From the NCBI RefSeq assembly GCF_019091135.1, contig NZ_JAGXJW010000020.1, positions 1 to 63,334 on the forward strand: a stretch of 63,334 nt of DNA. The letters are read 5' to 3'. The notes under the pieces were generated by a model. The model worked only from the letters and a program-made list of their open reading frames with translations, had not been told where the DNA came from and did not search any database. The number at the start of each line of letters is the position of its first letter. Position 1 is the stretch's first letter. Source of the stretch: Cohnella sp. GbtcB17 (GTDB lineage Bacteria; Bacillota; Bacilli; Paenibacillales; Paenibacillaceae). Positions 51,296-59,857 of this stretch are shown in pieces. The position numbers were made by a program, and so were the translations under genes.

Positions 51296-52180
51296 ATGAA
51301 CCTCGCCGCAACAAGGGGCGCGAGATGGTTTGCCGTCGGCAATTATACCTTTCTTGTGCTGCTGTCATTGCTGTGCCTGTTCCCGATCATCCATGTATTG
51401 GCCATATCCTTAAGCTCGAGCACCGCCGCTTCGGCCGGTCGCGTCACGGCTTGGCCCGTCGATTTTACCTTCGCTTCCTATGATTATATTTTGCGGAAGC
51501 CGGAATTTCTGCGTGCGTTCGCCATTACGCTGGAGCGGGTCGCGCTCGGTTTTGCGATGAATATGCTGCTGACGGTGTTGTGCGCTTATCCGCTGTCCAA
51601 GCAGACTTACGAATTTAGACTTAGAACGGTATATGCCTGGTTTTTCGTGGTCACGATCCTGTTCAGCGGAGGACTTATTCCTTGGTTTCTGACGATCAAC
51701 GCGACGGGGCTCGTCGATTCCATCTGGGCGCTCGTCGTACCGGGCGCGGTTCCCGTCTTCAATGTCATTCTTGTGCTTAATTTTTTTAGAGGATTGCCCA
51801 AGGAAGTCGAGGAATCGGCATTCATCGACGGAGCGGGCTATTGGAAGGTACTTTGGGCGATCGTCGTTCCGCTGTCGATGCCCGTGCTGGCTGCGGTCGG
51901 CTTGTTCACGCTGGTCAGTCATTGGAATTCCTGGTTCGATGCGCTGATTCTGATGAACTTTCCGAAGGACTATCCGCTGTCGACCTACCTGCAGCTCATC
52001 GTGATCAACAGCAATCCGCTCGCGCTGAGCGGTCAGAGCCTGACGGAGATCGTCGAGATCTCGCAGCGAACGACCCGGGCGGCGCAGATTTTTCTGGGGG
52101 CTCTGCCGATCTTGCTGGTATATCCGTTTTTGCAGAAGTATTTTGTCAAAGGAATCGTGCTCGGCAGCGTGAAGGGATAA
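51296..52180 (+). CDS. ABC transporter permease (LplC/YtcP-type)
   Basis: 294 residues with six membrane segments and the EAA-loop variant ESAFIDGAGYWKVLWAIVVPLS. The start and GGWLIPWFL-like segment (FSGGLIPWFLTINATGLVDS) are typical of the second Lpl permease. It begins 16 bases after the first permease gene and is followed 23 bases later by the secreted hydrolase-like gene. Confidence 0.94.
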   Translation: MNLAATRGARWFAVGNYTFLVLLSLLCLFPIIHVLAISLSSSTAASAGRVTAWPVDFTFASYDYILRKPEFLRAFAITLERVALGFAMNMLLTVLCAYPLSKQTYEFRLRTVYAWFFVVTILFSGGLIPWFLTINATGLVDSIWALVVPGAVPVFNVILVLNFFRGLPKEVEESAFIDGAGYWKVLWAIVVPLSMPVLAAVGLFTLVSHWNSWFDALILMNFPKDYPLSTYLQLIVINSNPLALSGQSLTEIVEISQRTTRAAQIFLGALPILLVYPFLQKYFVKGIVLGSVKG

Positions 52181-52203
52181 GCCCATAACGAGGAGGAAAT
52201 GGA

Positions 52204-54348
52204 ATGAGAAATTTTAGAGCCGGAAAGCTTGCAGCTCGTTCTGTCGTTGCTATGCTGGTTGCCTTCGGTTTGCTGTTGTCGGCGCTCCCGACGAAGGCCG
52301 GCGCCAGCGGAGGGACTTTTCCGATCGGCATCTTTTTTCCTCCGGGCGCGCAGGCGACGACACAGGCCAAATATGCCGAGATCGCCGGGATGAATGCGAA
52401 CTTCATCGTCGGCGCAGGCGTGCTGGTCACCCCGGAGGCCAACGGACCGGCACTGGATATGGCACAGGCGAACGGACTGAAGCTGCTGGCATCCGATTTT
52501 CGCCTGCACTGGAGAGACGAGCATCTCGCGCAGTCTGCGAACGGAGCGGGTCTGTGGGTCAGCAGCGGCAATTCTCTGGGGCAGACCTTCAAGTCGCCGG
52601 TCGCCGGCACGCAGTGGTACATCACCGGAGTCAAGCTGAATATCGATATCGGCAATTGGCCGGCCGGGGTCAAGCTGACGCTGAGCATATACGACAGTCC
52701 GGCCAAAGGGACGCTGCTCGGCAGCAGCTCCATTACCGGTCCGGCGAGTACGTATTTTCCGTCCTTTAGCCTGAGCAAGCCGGTCGTGACCAACACCACT
52801 TATTATATGGAGCTGACCAGCGACAGCACGACCGCGATCGGCTGGGTGGCGACGAGCACCGGGGACGCCTACGGCAACGGCACCGCCTACCAGCAGGGAG
52901 CCGCGCTCGGCAGGGACTTGTGGTTCGACGTGTCCTTTGCGCAATTAGCTTACAACGACGGGCATCGGCCCAGCGACAGCGATATCGATGCGATAGTCGG
53001 GCAATACGGCGCACATCCCGCGCTGCTCGGCTACCACTTGTACGATGAGCCTTCCGCGGATTTGCTGAGCCGGCTGCAATCGGTTCAACGAAGAATCGAG
53101 CAGCAGCAGCCGGGCGCCTTTACCTTCCTGAATCTGCTGCCGATCTACGCCACTCCGGCACAGTGGAACGTAGGCAGCGTATCCGGCGACTTTGCAAGGC
53201 CGAACCGGGTGCTTGGACAGAAGTTCCGCACGGCCCCCGGACAGAACGCCATCTCCACGCTGCAGCTGTGGATCGATCATCTGACATGGGGCGCGGGGGA
53301 GGCGTTGACCTTAAAGCTATGGAATTCCCCGGCCAAGCAGTCCCTGATCGCCCAAAGCACGTTGACCTCCTCTACAACGGACTGGCCCGTCTTTACGCTG
53401 AACGCGGCCGTTGCGCCATCGACCGATTATTACTGGGAGCTCACGCACAACGGAGGCGGCGACAGCTCGGTAGGCTGGGTGATTCAATCCAACTCGAGCG
53501 ACAATTGGGTGAACGACGGCACGGCCTACGTGAACGGGCAGTCGATCGATGCGGATTTCTGGTTCGTTCTCAACCAGGCCATTCAGGGCGGCACGTACGA
53601 AGACTATGTCTACCGCTGGGCAAGCAAGCAGCCCGATGTGCTGGCATTCGATCACTATCCCTTCATGAGCGACGGCAGCTTTAAGTCGGACTACTATGCC
53701 AATCTGGAGATCGTCCGCCGTCAAGCGCGATATGCGGGAATCGATTTTTGGTCCTATATTCAATCCGTGGGCATCACTAATTATATGAAGCAGCCGACCC
53801 TTGAGGAAATGAGATATCAAATCTACACCAATCTGGCCTATGGAGCCAAGGGATATATCTACTTCACGTATACGACTCCCGGCCCCGAGGCGAGCGGCGA
53901 GCCGTTCTACGGCGGCTTGATTCTGCCGGACGGATCGCGCAATGTCACCTACGACTACGCCAAAACGATCAATGCCGAAGTCGAGCGGCTGGGCTCCGTG
54001 CTGTCGGGTCTGTCCTCCCAGGAGGTCTATCATACGGGCACTCTGCCGTCCGGGGCCAGGAGCTTGCCCGCAAGCTTCTTCTGGCAGCTTGAAGATGCCG
54101 GCCAGCCTGCCGTCATCGGCTATTTCAAGAATGCGGCCAATCGCAAATATATCATGGTCGTCAATCGCGATTACGCGAACGCCAGAACGTTAAGCTTCTC
54201 GTTGCCGTCCAAGCCGTCCGCCGTGACGGAATGGTCCAAGACGACGGGCGCGGAGACCGCGACGAACTACAACGCAGCGACAGGCAAGCTGTCGGCATCC
54301 TTCGCTCCGGGCGAAGGCAGATTGTATGCGCTGCCGGCAGGCTATTAA
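52204..54348 (+). CDS. Secreted TIM-barrel hydrolase-like protein with two inserted beta modules
   Basis: 714 residues. The signal peptide covers about 1-34 (ending KAGASGG). Barrel strands (FPIGIFFPPG, GLKLLASDFR, LLGYHLYDEPSADL, DVLAFDHYPFMSDG, IDFWSYIQSVG, GYIYFTYTTPGP) are interrupted by two related beta-sandwich modules at about 116-244 and 322-456, each with a LGQ-F(K/R)-(S/T)P start, LTL-(S/K)-(I/L)-(Y/W)-(D/N)SPA, and an Asp-rich end (LGRDLWFDVSFA / SIDADFWFVLN). They look like carbohydrate-binding units. The barrel resembles the intracellular protein at 43096. It is co-transcribed with the importer. Confidence 0.8.
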   Translation: MRNFRAGKLAARSVVAMLVAFGLLLSALPTKAGASGGTFPIGIFFPPGAQATTQAKYAEIAGMNANFIVGAGVLVTPEANGPALDMAQANGLKLLASDFRLHWRDEHLAQSANGAGLWVSSGNSLGQTFKSPVAGTQWYITGVKLNIDIGNWPAGVKLTLSIYDSPAKGTLLGSSSITGPASTYFPSFSLSKPVVTNTTYYMELTSDSTTAIGWVATSTGDAYGNGTAYQQGAALGRDLWFDVSFAQLAYNDGHRPSDSDIDAIVGQYGAHPALLGYHLYDEPSADLLSRLQSVQRRIEQQQPGAFTFLNLLPIYATPAQWNVGSVSGDFARPNRVLGQKFRTAPGQNAISTLQLWIDHLTWGAGEALTLKLWNSPAKQSLIAQSTLTSSTTDWPVFTLNAAVAPSTDYYWELTHNGGGDSSVGWVIQSNSSDNWVNDGTAYVNGQSIDADFWFVLNQAIQGGTYEDYVYRWASKQPDVLAFDHYPFMSDGSFKSDYYANLEIVRRQARYAGIDFWSYIQSVGITNYMKQPTLEEMRYQIYTNLAYGAKGYIYFTYTTPGPEASGEPFYGGLILPDGSRNVTYDYAKTINAEVERLGSVLSGLSSQEVYHTGTLPSGARSLPASFFWQLEDAGQPAVIGYFKNAANRKYIMVVNRDYANARTLSFSLPSKPSAVTEWSKTTGAETATNYNAATGKLSASFAPGEGRLYALPAGY

Positions 54349-54361
54349 GCCGCCCTTTGAT

Positions 54362-54412
54362 AAAAGCCCTATCCGAGGCGCTTTACGGCGTCTTGGATAG
54401 GGCTTTTGCTGC
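54362..54412 (+). terminator. Terminator after the saccharide-use operon
   Basis: AAAAGCCCTATCC (54362-54374) pairs perfectly with GGATAGGGCTTTT (54395-54407). A shorter stem within the loop extends it. Confidence 0.88.
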
Positions 54413-54478
54413 AGGTCGCGGAACCTCAACAAGTTTGGGTAAACTGATTATAGATTCTATGAGAAGAGGCGAATATTC

Positions 54479-55378
54479 ATGGAAAAAAGGGCGTACGGGA
54501 AGACGGGCATGCAAGTGAGCGTACTGGGGTTCGGCGGCGCGGAGATCGGGTTCAGCGGCGCCGATCAGCGGGATGTCGATCGGCTGCTGGGCAGCGCGCT
54601 GGACGCGGGGCTCAACCTGATCGATACGGCGGAGTGCTATAAAAACAGCGAAGAACTCATCGGCCGAGCCGTGTCGGGCAGGCGCGACGACTATTTTCTT
54701 TTTACCAAATGCGGACATGCGGCAGGCCTCGATCTGCCCGACTGGGATCCCCGCATGCTGGCGCAAAGCATCGACCGCAGCCTCGAACGGCTCCGGACGG
54801 ACTATGTCGACGTGATCCATCTCCACAGCTGCTCTGAGGATGTGCTGAGGCAAGGCGACGTAATCGACGTGCTGAAGCGCGCCAAGGAGCAAGGCAAGAC
54901 GCGGTTCATCGGCTATAGCGGAGACCATACGAACGCGCTGTATGCCGTTCGCACGGGAGCGTTCGACTCGCTCATGACGTCCTTGAACATCGCGGATCAG
55001 GAGGCGGTCGATCTCACGCTAACAGAAGCGGCCGAGCGCGGCATGGGCGTCGTCATCAAGCGTCCCGTCGCCAACGTGGCGTGGCGGCATACCGAAGCGC
55101 CGGATGCGAAGGCTTACGAATACCCGTACTGGCAGCGGCTGCAGAAGCTGAAGTACGACTTCCTGCAAAACGGCCTGGAGGAAACGGTCGGCAAGGCGCT
55201 CCGCTTCACGCTGTCGACGCCCGGCGTGCATTCGGCGATCGTCGGCACGGCGAATCCGGATCGCTGGACGACCAACGCGAGACTGCTGGAGCAAGGCGCG
55301 CTGCCGGCAGACGAGTATGAAGCCATTCGCGAGCGCTGGCGTCAGGCGGCGGAGAGCGATTGGATCGGCTTGGAATAA
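54479..55378 (+). CDS. Aldo/keto reductase
   Basis: 299 residues. The TIM-barrel AKR tetrad is present: Asp and Tyr in LIDTAECYKNSEELIG, Lys in YFLFTKCGHA and His in VDVIHLHSC. The C-terminal IVGTANPDRW binds the NADPH phosphate end. It reduces aldehydes or ketones; the substrate is unknown. The ATG at 54479 follows GAAGAGG. It is monocistronic and the third hairpin element lies 60 bases past its stop. Confidence 0.91.
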   Translation: MEKRAYGKTGMQVSVLGFGGAEIGFSGADQRDVDRLLGSALDAGLNLIDTAECYKNSEELIGRAVSGRRDDYFLFTKCGHAAGLDLPDWDPRMLAQSIDRSLERLRTDYVDVIHLHSCSEDVLRQGDVIDVLKRAKEQGKTRFIGYSGDHTNALYAVRTGAFDSLMTSLNIADQEAVDLTLTEAAERGMGVVIKRPVANVAWRHTEAPDAKAYEYPYWQRLQKLKYDFLQNGLEETVGKALRFTLSTPGVHSAIVGTANPDRWTTNARLLEQGALPADEYEAIRERWRQAAESDWIGLE

Positions 55379-55438
55379 AAATTTACGAACATGTATTCCC
55401 TTTTAGCTGAGATTGTGGTTTAATAAAGGCATTACGTT

Positions 55439-55497
55439 AGCGGTGAAGCACACCCCGACGGTCGTCCATGACGGCTTGGTCGGGGTTTTTGCTTTTT
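55439..55497 (+). repeat. Recurrent hairpin/terminator element, copy 3
   Basis: AGCGGTGAAGCACACC is identical to copies 1 and 2, but the hairpin arms differ (outer stem ACCCCGAC 55452-55459 with GTCGGGGT 55479-55486; inner GTCGTC/GACGGC with loop CAT), followed by TTTTTGCTTTTT. The stem is kept although its sequence has changed, so the RNA fold is what is conserved. Confidence 0.62.
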
Positions 55498-55533
55498 CGG
55501 AGCGGAGGGAAGCATTGATGAACGGGCGCATGC

Positions 55534-55562
55534 TTTTACGGCGGAGGGCCGTGCATTATAAT
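55534..55562 (+). promoter_or_regulatory. Promoter of the Rpn-family gene
   Basis: TATAAT at 55557-55562 is preceded by TTTTAC at 55534-55539 with a 17-bp spacer. As at copy 1, a perfect TATAAT lies shortly downstream of the hairpin element. Confidence 0.6.
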
Positions 55563-55588
55563 AGACGTATGACATGGGGGGAGCGCGC

Positions 55589-56578
55589 GTGAGCGGCGGA
55601 AAGAAGACCGCAAGCTATTCGTTTCCCCACGATACGTCTTACCGCTACTTGTTATCGAGCAAAAAGCTGTTCGTCGAGCTGATTCGCTCCTTCGTCGCCC
55701 GCGAATGGGCCGAGTCGATCGACGAGTCCGAGCTGGAAGCGATCGATCACTCCTTTGTTTTGCCGGATTTCGGCCGAAGAGAAGCAGATTTGGTGTATCG
55801 GCTCCGTATGAAGGGCAGGGACATTATTTTTTATGTTCTGCTGGAGCTTCAATCGACGGTCGATATGTCCATGCCCTATCGCCTGCTTCAGTACCAGACG
55901 GAGATCTGGCGTTATCTGCTCCGCAATCGGCCGTTCAAGGAAGGCGGCAGTTTTATGCTCCCCGCGATCGTACCGATCGTGCTGTACAACGGCCAGCGTC
56001 CATGGACGGCGCCGAGGCAGCTTCGCGCATTGGTGGAGGGGCAGGCTGCCTTCGGTTCCGAGCTGCTCGACTTCGAATACGTGCTTATCGATGTCGAACG
56101 TTATACCGAGCGAGAGCTGCTGGAGCTGTCGAATACGATCGGCGCCGTATTCCTGCTCGATCAGTCGGCGGACCGCCGGCAGCTGCACGATCGGCTTGCG
56201 AAGCTGATGGGGACCGTACGGGCGATGCCGGAAGAGCTGAAGAGCCAGTTTCTCAACTGGCTGGCGAACATGGTCGCCAGGCAGCTGCCGGACCCGAGCA
56301 AGGCGATCGACGATATGATGAACCAGTTTAAGAAGGAGGAAGAGGTCGCTATGGGATTGCAGCAGAACCTGGAGGCGATTCGGAACAGCGGCGTGGAGGA
56401 AGGGCGCGAGCGGGGCTTGAGAGAAGGACTTGAACAAGGTCTCGAACAAGGTCTTGAGCAAGGTTTGGAGCAAGCCGCGCTTCGCATGCTCCGGCTGGGG
56501 CTCGATCTCGAAGTCATCGGCGAAGCGACGGGCTTTTCCAAGGACCGGCTCCAGAGGCTCCGCGACCGGAAGAGATAG
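55589..56578 (+). CDS. Rpn family recombination-promoting nuclease (PD-(D/E)XK)
   Basis: 329 residues from GTG 55589 (GGGGGAG upstream). The N-terminal nuclease domain shows HDTSYRYLLSSKKLFVELIRSFV, FRREADL-like GRREADLVYRLRMKGRDIIFYVLLELQSTVD (Asp and E-x-Q catalytic part) and MPYRLLQYQTEIWRYLL. The C terminus has a short repeat, GLREGLEQGLEQGLEQ, before LDLEVIGEATGFSKDRLQRLR. Rpn proteins cut DNA and raise recombination, and some act in phage defence. It is monocistronic. Confidence 0.88.
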   Translation: MSGGKKTASYSFPHDTSYRYLLSSKKLFVELIRSFVAREWAESIDESELEAIDHSFVLPDFGRREADLVYRLRMKGRDIIFYVLLELQSTVDMSMPYRLLQYQTEIWRYLLRNRPFKEGGSFMLPAIVPIVLYNGQRPWTAPRQLRALVEGQAAFGSELLDFEYVLIDVERYTERELLELSNTIGAVFLLDQSADRRQLHDRLAKLMGTVRAMPEELKSQFLNWLANMVARQLPDPSKAIDDMMNQFKKEEEVAMGLQQNLEAIRNSGVEEGRERGLREGLEQGLEQGLEQGLEQAALRMLRLGLDLEVIGEATGFSKDRLQRLRDRKR

Positions 56579-56589
56579 GTTCATTTCAT

Positions 56590-56618
56590 TGCCCTCTGTG
56601 GCGCAGGGCATCCTTTTG
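56590..56618. terminator. Weak hairpin between convergent genes
   Basis: TGCCCT and AGGGCA form a 6-bp stem followed by TCCTTTT. It may end the Rpn transcript before the convergent YheC/D gene. Confidence 0.4.
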
Positions 56619-56639
56619 AGATACGATGACTTCCAGCCG

Positions 56640-57428
56640 TTAAGTTCCCGATTTAGCCTTGTCGCACTTCAGGCAGTACCGTCTGCCGTACCTGCGGCCA
56701 TACCGGACGATTCGGCGTATCGCCGTCCGGTCCTCAAGCTTGACGAACGGGCAAGGGTCCGGCCGGGTGTTCACCTCCAGAATCCAGGGCTTTAGTCCAC
56801 GGTCGACGGCGATGTCGATGCCCAGCTCGTTCATGGCCGGGTATTCGCGTCCGAGGCGATCGGCGGCCTGCAGCGTCAACCTTCGCATGGCGCCGATCGT
56901 GCGGGCGGCTCCCGCGCGACCCGCCGCGGGTCCGAGCAGCCGCGCCGCTTCGAAGATCGTGCCGCCCTGGCTGCCGTTCGAGACGATCTTGCCCGGATGC
57001 GCGACGCGGCCCGCGATACCGGTGACGGCCCATCGGCCCGCCGCGTTTTTCTGCACCATGACGCGAAAATCGAATGGCCGGCCTTCGAACCGCAGCACGC
57101 GCACGCCCTGTTGAGCCAGGTGAAGCCTTTTTCCCATTTTGCGCCGCACGGACCGGTACATCCCCGCATAAGTATCGAAGTCCAACCGCTCCAAGCCGAT
57201 TTGATATCGATAACGTCCCTTCGCCATCCGCTCGACCCGCATGATACCAATGCCTTGCGAACCGGTGTCCGGCTTTACATATACGATCCCGTATTTCCCC
57301 AACATCTCCTTCAGTCCTATACCTGAGAACGGTACGGTGGACGGCACATGAATCGCCAGTCTGCCGCCGAGCAGCAGCTTCGTTTTGATGAGCTTGCTGG
57401 ACACGGTCTGTACATTACGATTTTTCAC
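56640..57428 (-). CDS. YheC/YheD family ATP-grasp-like protein
   Basis: 262 residues, read leftwards, from GTG 57428 with AGGGGGAAAC upstream; a longer frame to 57629 lacks a site. Family segments are IVYVKPDTGSQGIGIMRVER (ATP-binding Lys), RPFDFRVMVQKNAAGRWAVTGIAGRVA and ELGIDIAVDRGLKPWILEVNTRPD (metal-binding Glu and Asn). YheC and YheD are Bacillus spore-coat associated proteins. The ligase reaction, if any, is unknown. Confidence 0.86.
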   Translation of the reverse strand: MKNRNVQTVSSKLIKTKLLLGGRLAIHVPSTVPFSGIGLKEMLGKYGIVYVKPDTGSQGIGIMRVERMAKGRYRYQIGLERLDFDTYAGMYRSVRRKMGKRLHLAQQGVRVLRFEGRPFDFRVMVQKNAAGRWAVTGIAGRVAHPGKIVSNGSQGGTIFEAARLLGPAAGRAGAARTIGAMRRLTLQAADRLGREYPAMNELGIDIAVDRGLKPWILEVNTRPDPCPFVKLEDRTAIRRIVRYGRRYGRRYCLKCDKAKSGT

Positions 57429-57606
57429 GTCGTTTCCCCCTGGCTTTTGCTTATATATCATACGAACGCGGAGGGCTTTTTGCGATACGCCTCCGGTACG
57501 TCGTTGACTGTGTCGCGTGTAGATTTTGAACGTCGGCCCGCCCGGCGACATATGTTGATAGCATCCCGGATTAGGCTTCAACCTCGACGGGCAAGGAGTG
57601 AATCGA

Positions 57607-58821
57607 ATGTCCGAACCTGCGGGCAGCAATGCTCTCGCCGAACGGACGGCGCAGCGATTTCCGTGGTATCGGGGGCTTCCGGGCTGGAACGCGGCGCAGC
57701 CTGCGTCTTTGCCTCTGATTACGGCTTCCGTGCTGGAGGCTTTTTATTATACGGATCACAATCCGCTCGCGCTCCGCGGCGATTTGTACCGGTATCGGAC
57801 CTCGGGCACGAGTGCCGGGGTGCGCAAGACGATTTTCTATACCGAACGGGACGAAGCGGCGTATTTGCGCATTAAGGAGAAGGTCTTCCGCGAAATACTC
57901 GGGAATCGCGGCTATCGGACGGTGGTATCGGATATGGGGACGGGGCACGCCGAAGCGACGGCTGTGAGCGTATTTCGCAGCCTGGGCATGGAGGTCCATA
58001 CGCTGTCGTATCGGGAGCCGGTAGGGCGGCACGTCGAACGGCTGCACCGCATTCGCCCCGAGGTGCTCTACACGATGCCTTCGATTCTGGACCGGATTCT
58101 GCTCGCGGCGGAAGACCCGCGCGCATTCGGCGTGCGCCAGGTCGTTCTGGTCGGGGAGATCGCGTCGCCGGGCTGGATGCGGCAGGCAGCCGCTCGTCTT
58201 GGCATCGAGCCGGACGCGATCGTCGACACGTACGGCTCGATCGAGATCGGCACGATCGCCTATTACGATCATCGGTATGGCCGCTACTTGCTGGCCGAAG
58301 GTCTCGAGGCAGAAGGGATCGGCGCCGAGACGCTGGGCGAAGCGTACGAGCCGCTGCCTGCGGGCGAGCAGGTGCTCGTGCTCACGTCGACCGTCCGCGA
58401 GGCGTTTCCGGCGCTTCGCTACGTCACGTACGACGTCGTGCGCGATTTGCGCACGATCATGGTAGCCGGCGAGCCGAGACAGAGCTTCGGCAGCATCGTG
58501 AAGCGCATCGGCCCCGATCTCAAGCATGGAGAAAAAATCAGCATTTACGATATCGAAAATGCGGTTTATCGGCATATCCGCGATGCGGGCGTCCGCGTCA
58601 ATGTGTCGGGCAACGGGCTGCGCGTCCATCTTTACGGCGTATCCGAAGCGGATGAAGCGCTGCTTGGACGGGTGCGCGAAGAGCTGCAGAACCGCATTCC
58701 CGAGATCGGCGCCATGATTCGCGGCGGCATGCTGGCCGGCATCGAGGTCGTCGCCGAAGCCGGCTTCGACGACGAGCGGAGCCGCAGCGCCGTCAAAAAC
58801 AAAAAAATATTTTATACGTAA
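57607..58821 (+). CDS. Adenylate-forming enzyme (PaaK-like) of the Dap cluster
   Basis: 404 residues; ATG 57607 follows AAGGAG by about 8 bases. It belongs to the phenylacetate-CoA-ligase-like branch: the P-loop YRTSGTSAGVRKTIFY, VSDMGTGHAE, VDTYGSIEIGTIAYYD in the adenylate-binding position, and RYVTYDVVRDL near the hinge. It activates a carboxylic acid as an acyl-AMP. There is no carrier protein domain. Coupled to SbnA and SbnB, it may act on diaminopropionate or on an acid to be joined to it. This pairing is inference. Confidence 0.78.
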   Translation: MSEPAGSNALAERTAQRFPWYRGLPGWNAAQPASLPLITASVLEAFYYTDHNPLALRGDLYRYRTSGTSAGVRKTIFYTERDEAAYLRIKEKVFREILGNRGYRTVVSDMGTGHAEATAVSVFRSLGMEVHTLSYREPVGRHVERLHRIRPEVLYTMPSILDRILLAAEDPRAFGVRQVVLVGEIASPGWMRQAAARLGIEPDAIVDTYGSIEIGTIAYYDHRYGRYLLAEGLEAEGIGAETLGEAYEPLPAGEQVLVLTSTVREAFPALRYVTYDVVRDLRTIMVAGEPRQSFGSIVKRIGPDLKHGEKISIYDIENAVYRHIRDAGVRVNVSGNGLRVHLYGVSEADEALLGRVREELQNRIPEIGAMIRGGMLAGIEVVAEAGFDDERSRSAVKNKKIFYT

Positions 58822-58834
58822 AGGTCGGGTTCGC

Positions 58835-59857
58835 ATGAGGCTCGAGGGTGGCATCGCGGAAGCGATCGGGCGCACGCCGCTGATCCGGTTGGGGCGGCTG
58901 TTTGCCGGCGAACCGTTCGAGACGTACGGCAAGCTGGAATGGATGAATCCGGGCGGCAGCGCCAAGGATCGCCCGGCGCTGTACATGCTGCGCGAAGCGA
59001 TCGGGCGCGGCGAAGTGACCGAAGGCAGCGTGATCGTCGAGTCTAGCTCGGGCAATCTGGGCATCAGTCTTGCGCAGCTTTGCGCTTATCTGGGGCTGCG
59101 ATTCATCTGCGTGGCGGATCCCCGGACGACCCGGCGGCATCTGCAGATCATCCGGAGCTTCGGCGGCGAGATCGAGCTGGTAACCGAGCCGGATGCGCGC
59201 ACGGGCGAATATTTGCCTGCCCGCATTCGCCGGGTGCAACAGCTGGTGCGCGACATTCCGGGCGCGTATTGGACCAATCAATACGGCAATCCGGACAATG
59301 CGCTGGCGCATGCGGAGACGACGATGCAAGAGATCGGGGAGCGGCTCGGGGCGATCGACTATTTGTTTTGCGGCGTCAGCTCGTGCGGCACGATCCGCGG
59401 ATGCCGGGACTATATCCGAAGACGCGGATGGTCGACGAAGATCGTGGCGGTCGACGCGGAGGGCAGCGCGCTGTTCGGCGGCTCCGACGGCCGGCGGAGG
59501 TTCCCGGGGCTTGGCGCCGCGCAGGTGCCGGACCTGCACGACGAGGCGCTGGCCGACCTCGTCGTGCGCGTATCGGACGCCGATTGCGTGAGAGGCTGCC
59601 GGGCGCTCGTACGGCGCGAGGCCATCCTCGCCGGCGCGTCTTCGGGAGGCGTCGTCGCGGCGATCTGGCGGATCGGGCGTGACATTCCGGCCGGGTCGGC
59701 TTGCGTCGCGATTTTGCCTGACCGTGGCGAGCGCTACATGGACACGGTGTACGACGACGAATGGGTCCGACGGGAGCTGGGGACGGAGCCGGCTTCGGAA
59801 CCGGACTCGGAGTCGGCGCATGCTGCCCCGGCAGAGGGCGAAGGGGGCGGCGGATGA
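58835..59857 (+). CDS. sbnA: 2,3-diaminopropionate synthesis protein SbnA-like
   Basis: 340 residues. It is a PLP enzyme of the cysteine synthase family, with the Schiff-base Lys in NPGGSAKDRPALYML, VESSSGNLGISLAQL as substrate loop and GVSSCGTIRGCRDYI as phosphate loop. SbnA condenses O-phosphoserine with glutamate to form the precursor of L-2,3-diaminopropionate. The immediately overlapping SbnB-like gene supports this over plain cysteine synthase. The C-terminal tail (about 315-340) is Glu/Ser/Gly-rich. Confidence 0.88.
   Translation: MRLEGGIAEAIGRTPLIRLGRLFAGEPFETYGKLEWMNPGGSAKDRPALYMLREAIGRGEVTEGSVIVESSSGNLGISLAQLCAYLGLRFICVADPRTTRRHLQIIRSFGGEIELVTEPDARTGEYLPARIRRVQQLVRDIPGAYWTNQYGNPDNALAHAETTMQEIGERLGAIDYLFCGVSSCGTIRGCRDYIRRRGWSTKIVAVDAEGSALFGGSDGRRRFPGLGAAQVPDLHDEALADLVVRVSDADCVRGCRALVRREAILAGASSGGVVAAIWRIGRDIPAGSACVAILPDRGERYMDTVYDDEWVRRELGTEPASEPDSESAHAAPAEGEGGGG

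Noticed and set aside
55589..56578. Active transposase of a mobile element
   Set aside because: Rpn proteins are often named transposases, but no inverted repeats or target duplications flank the gene.
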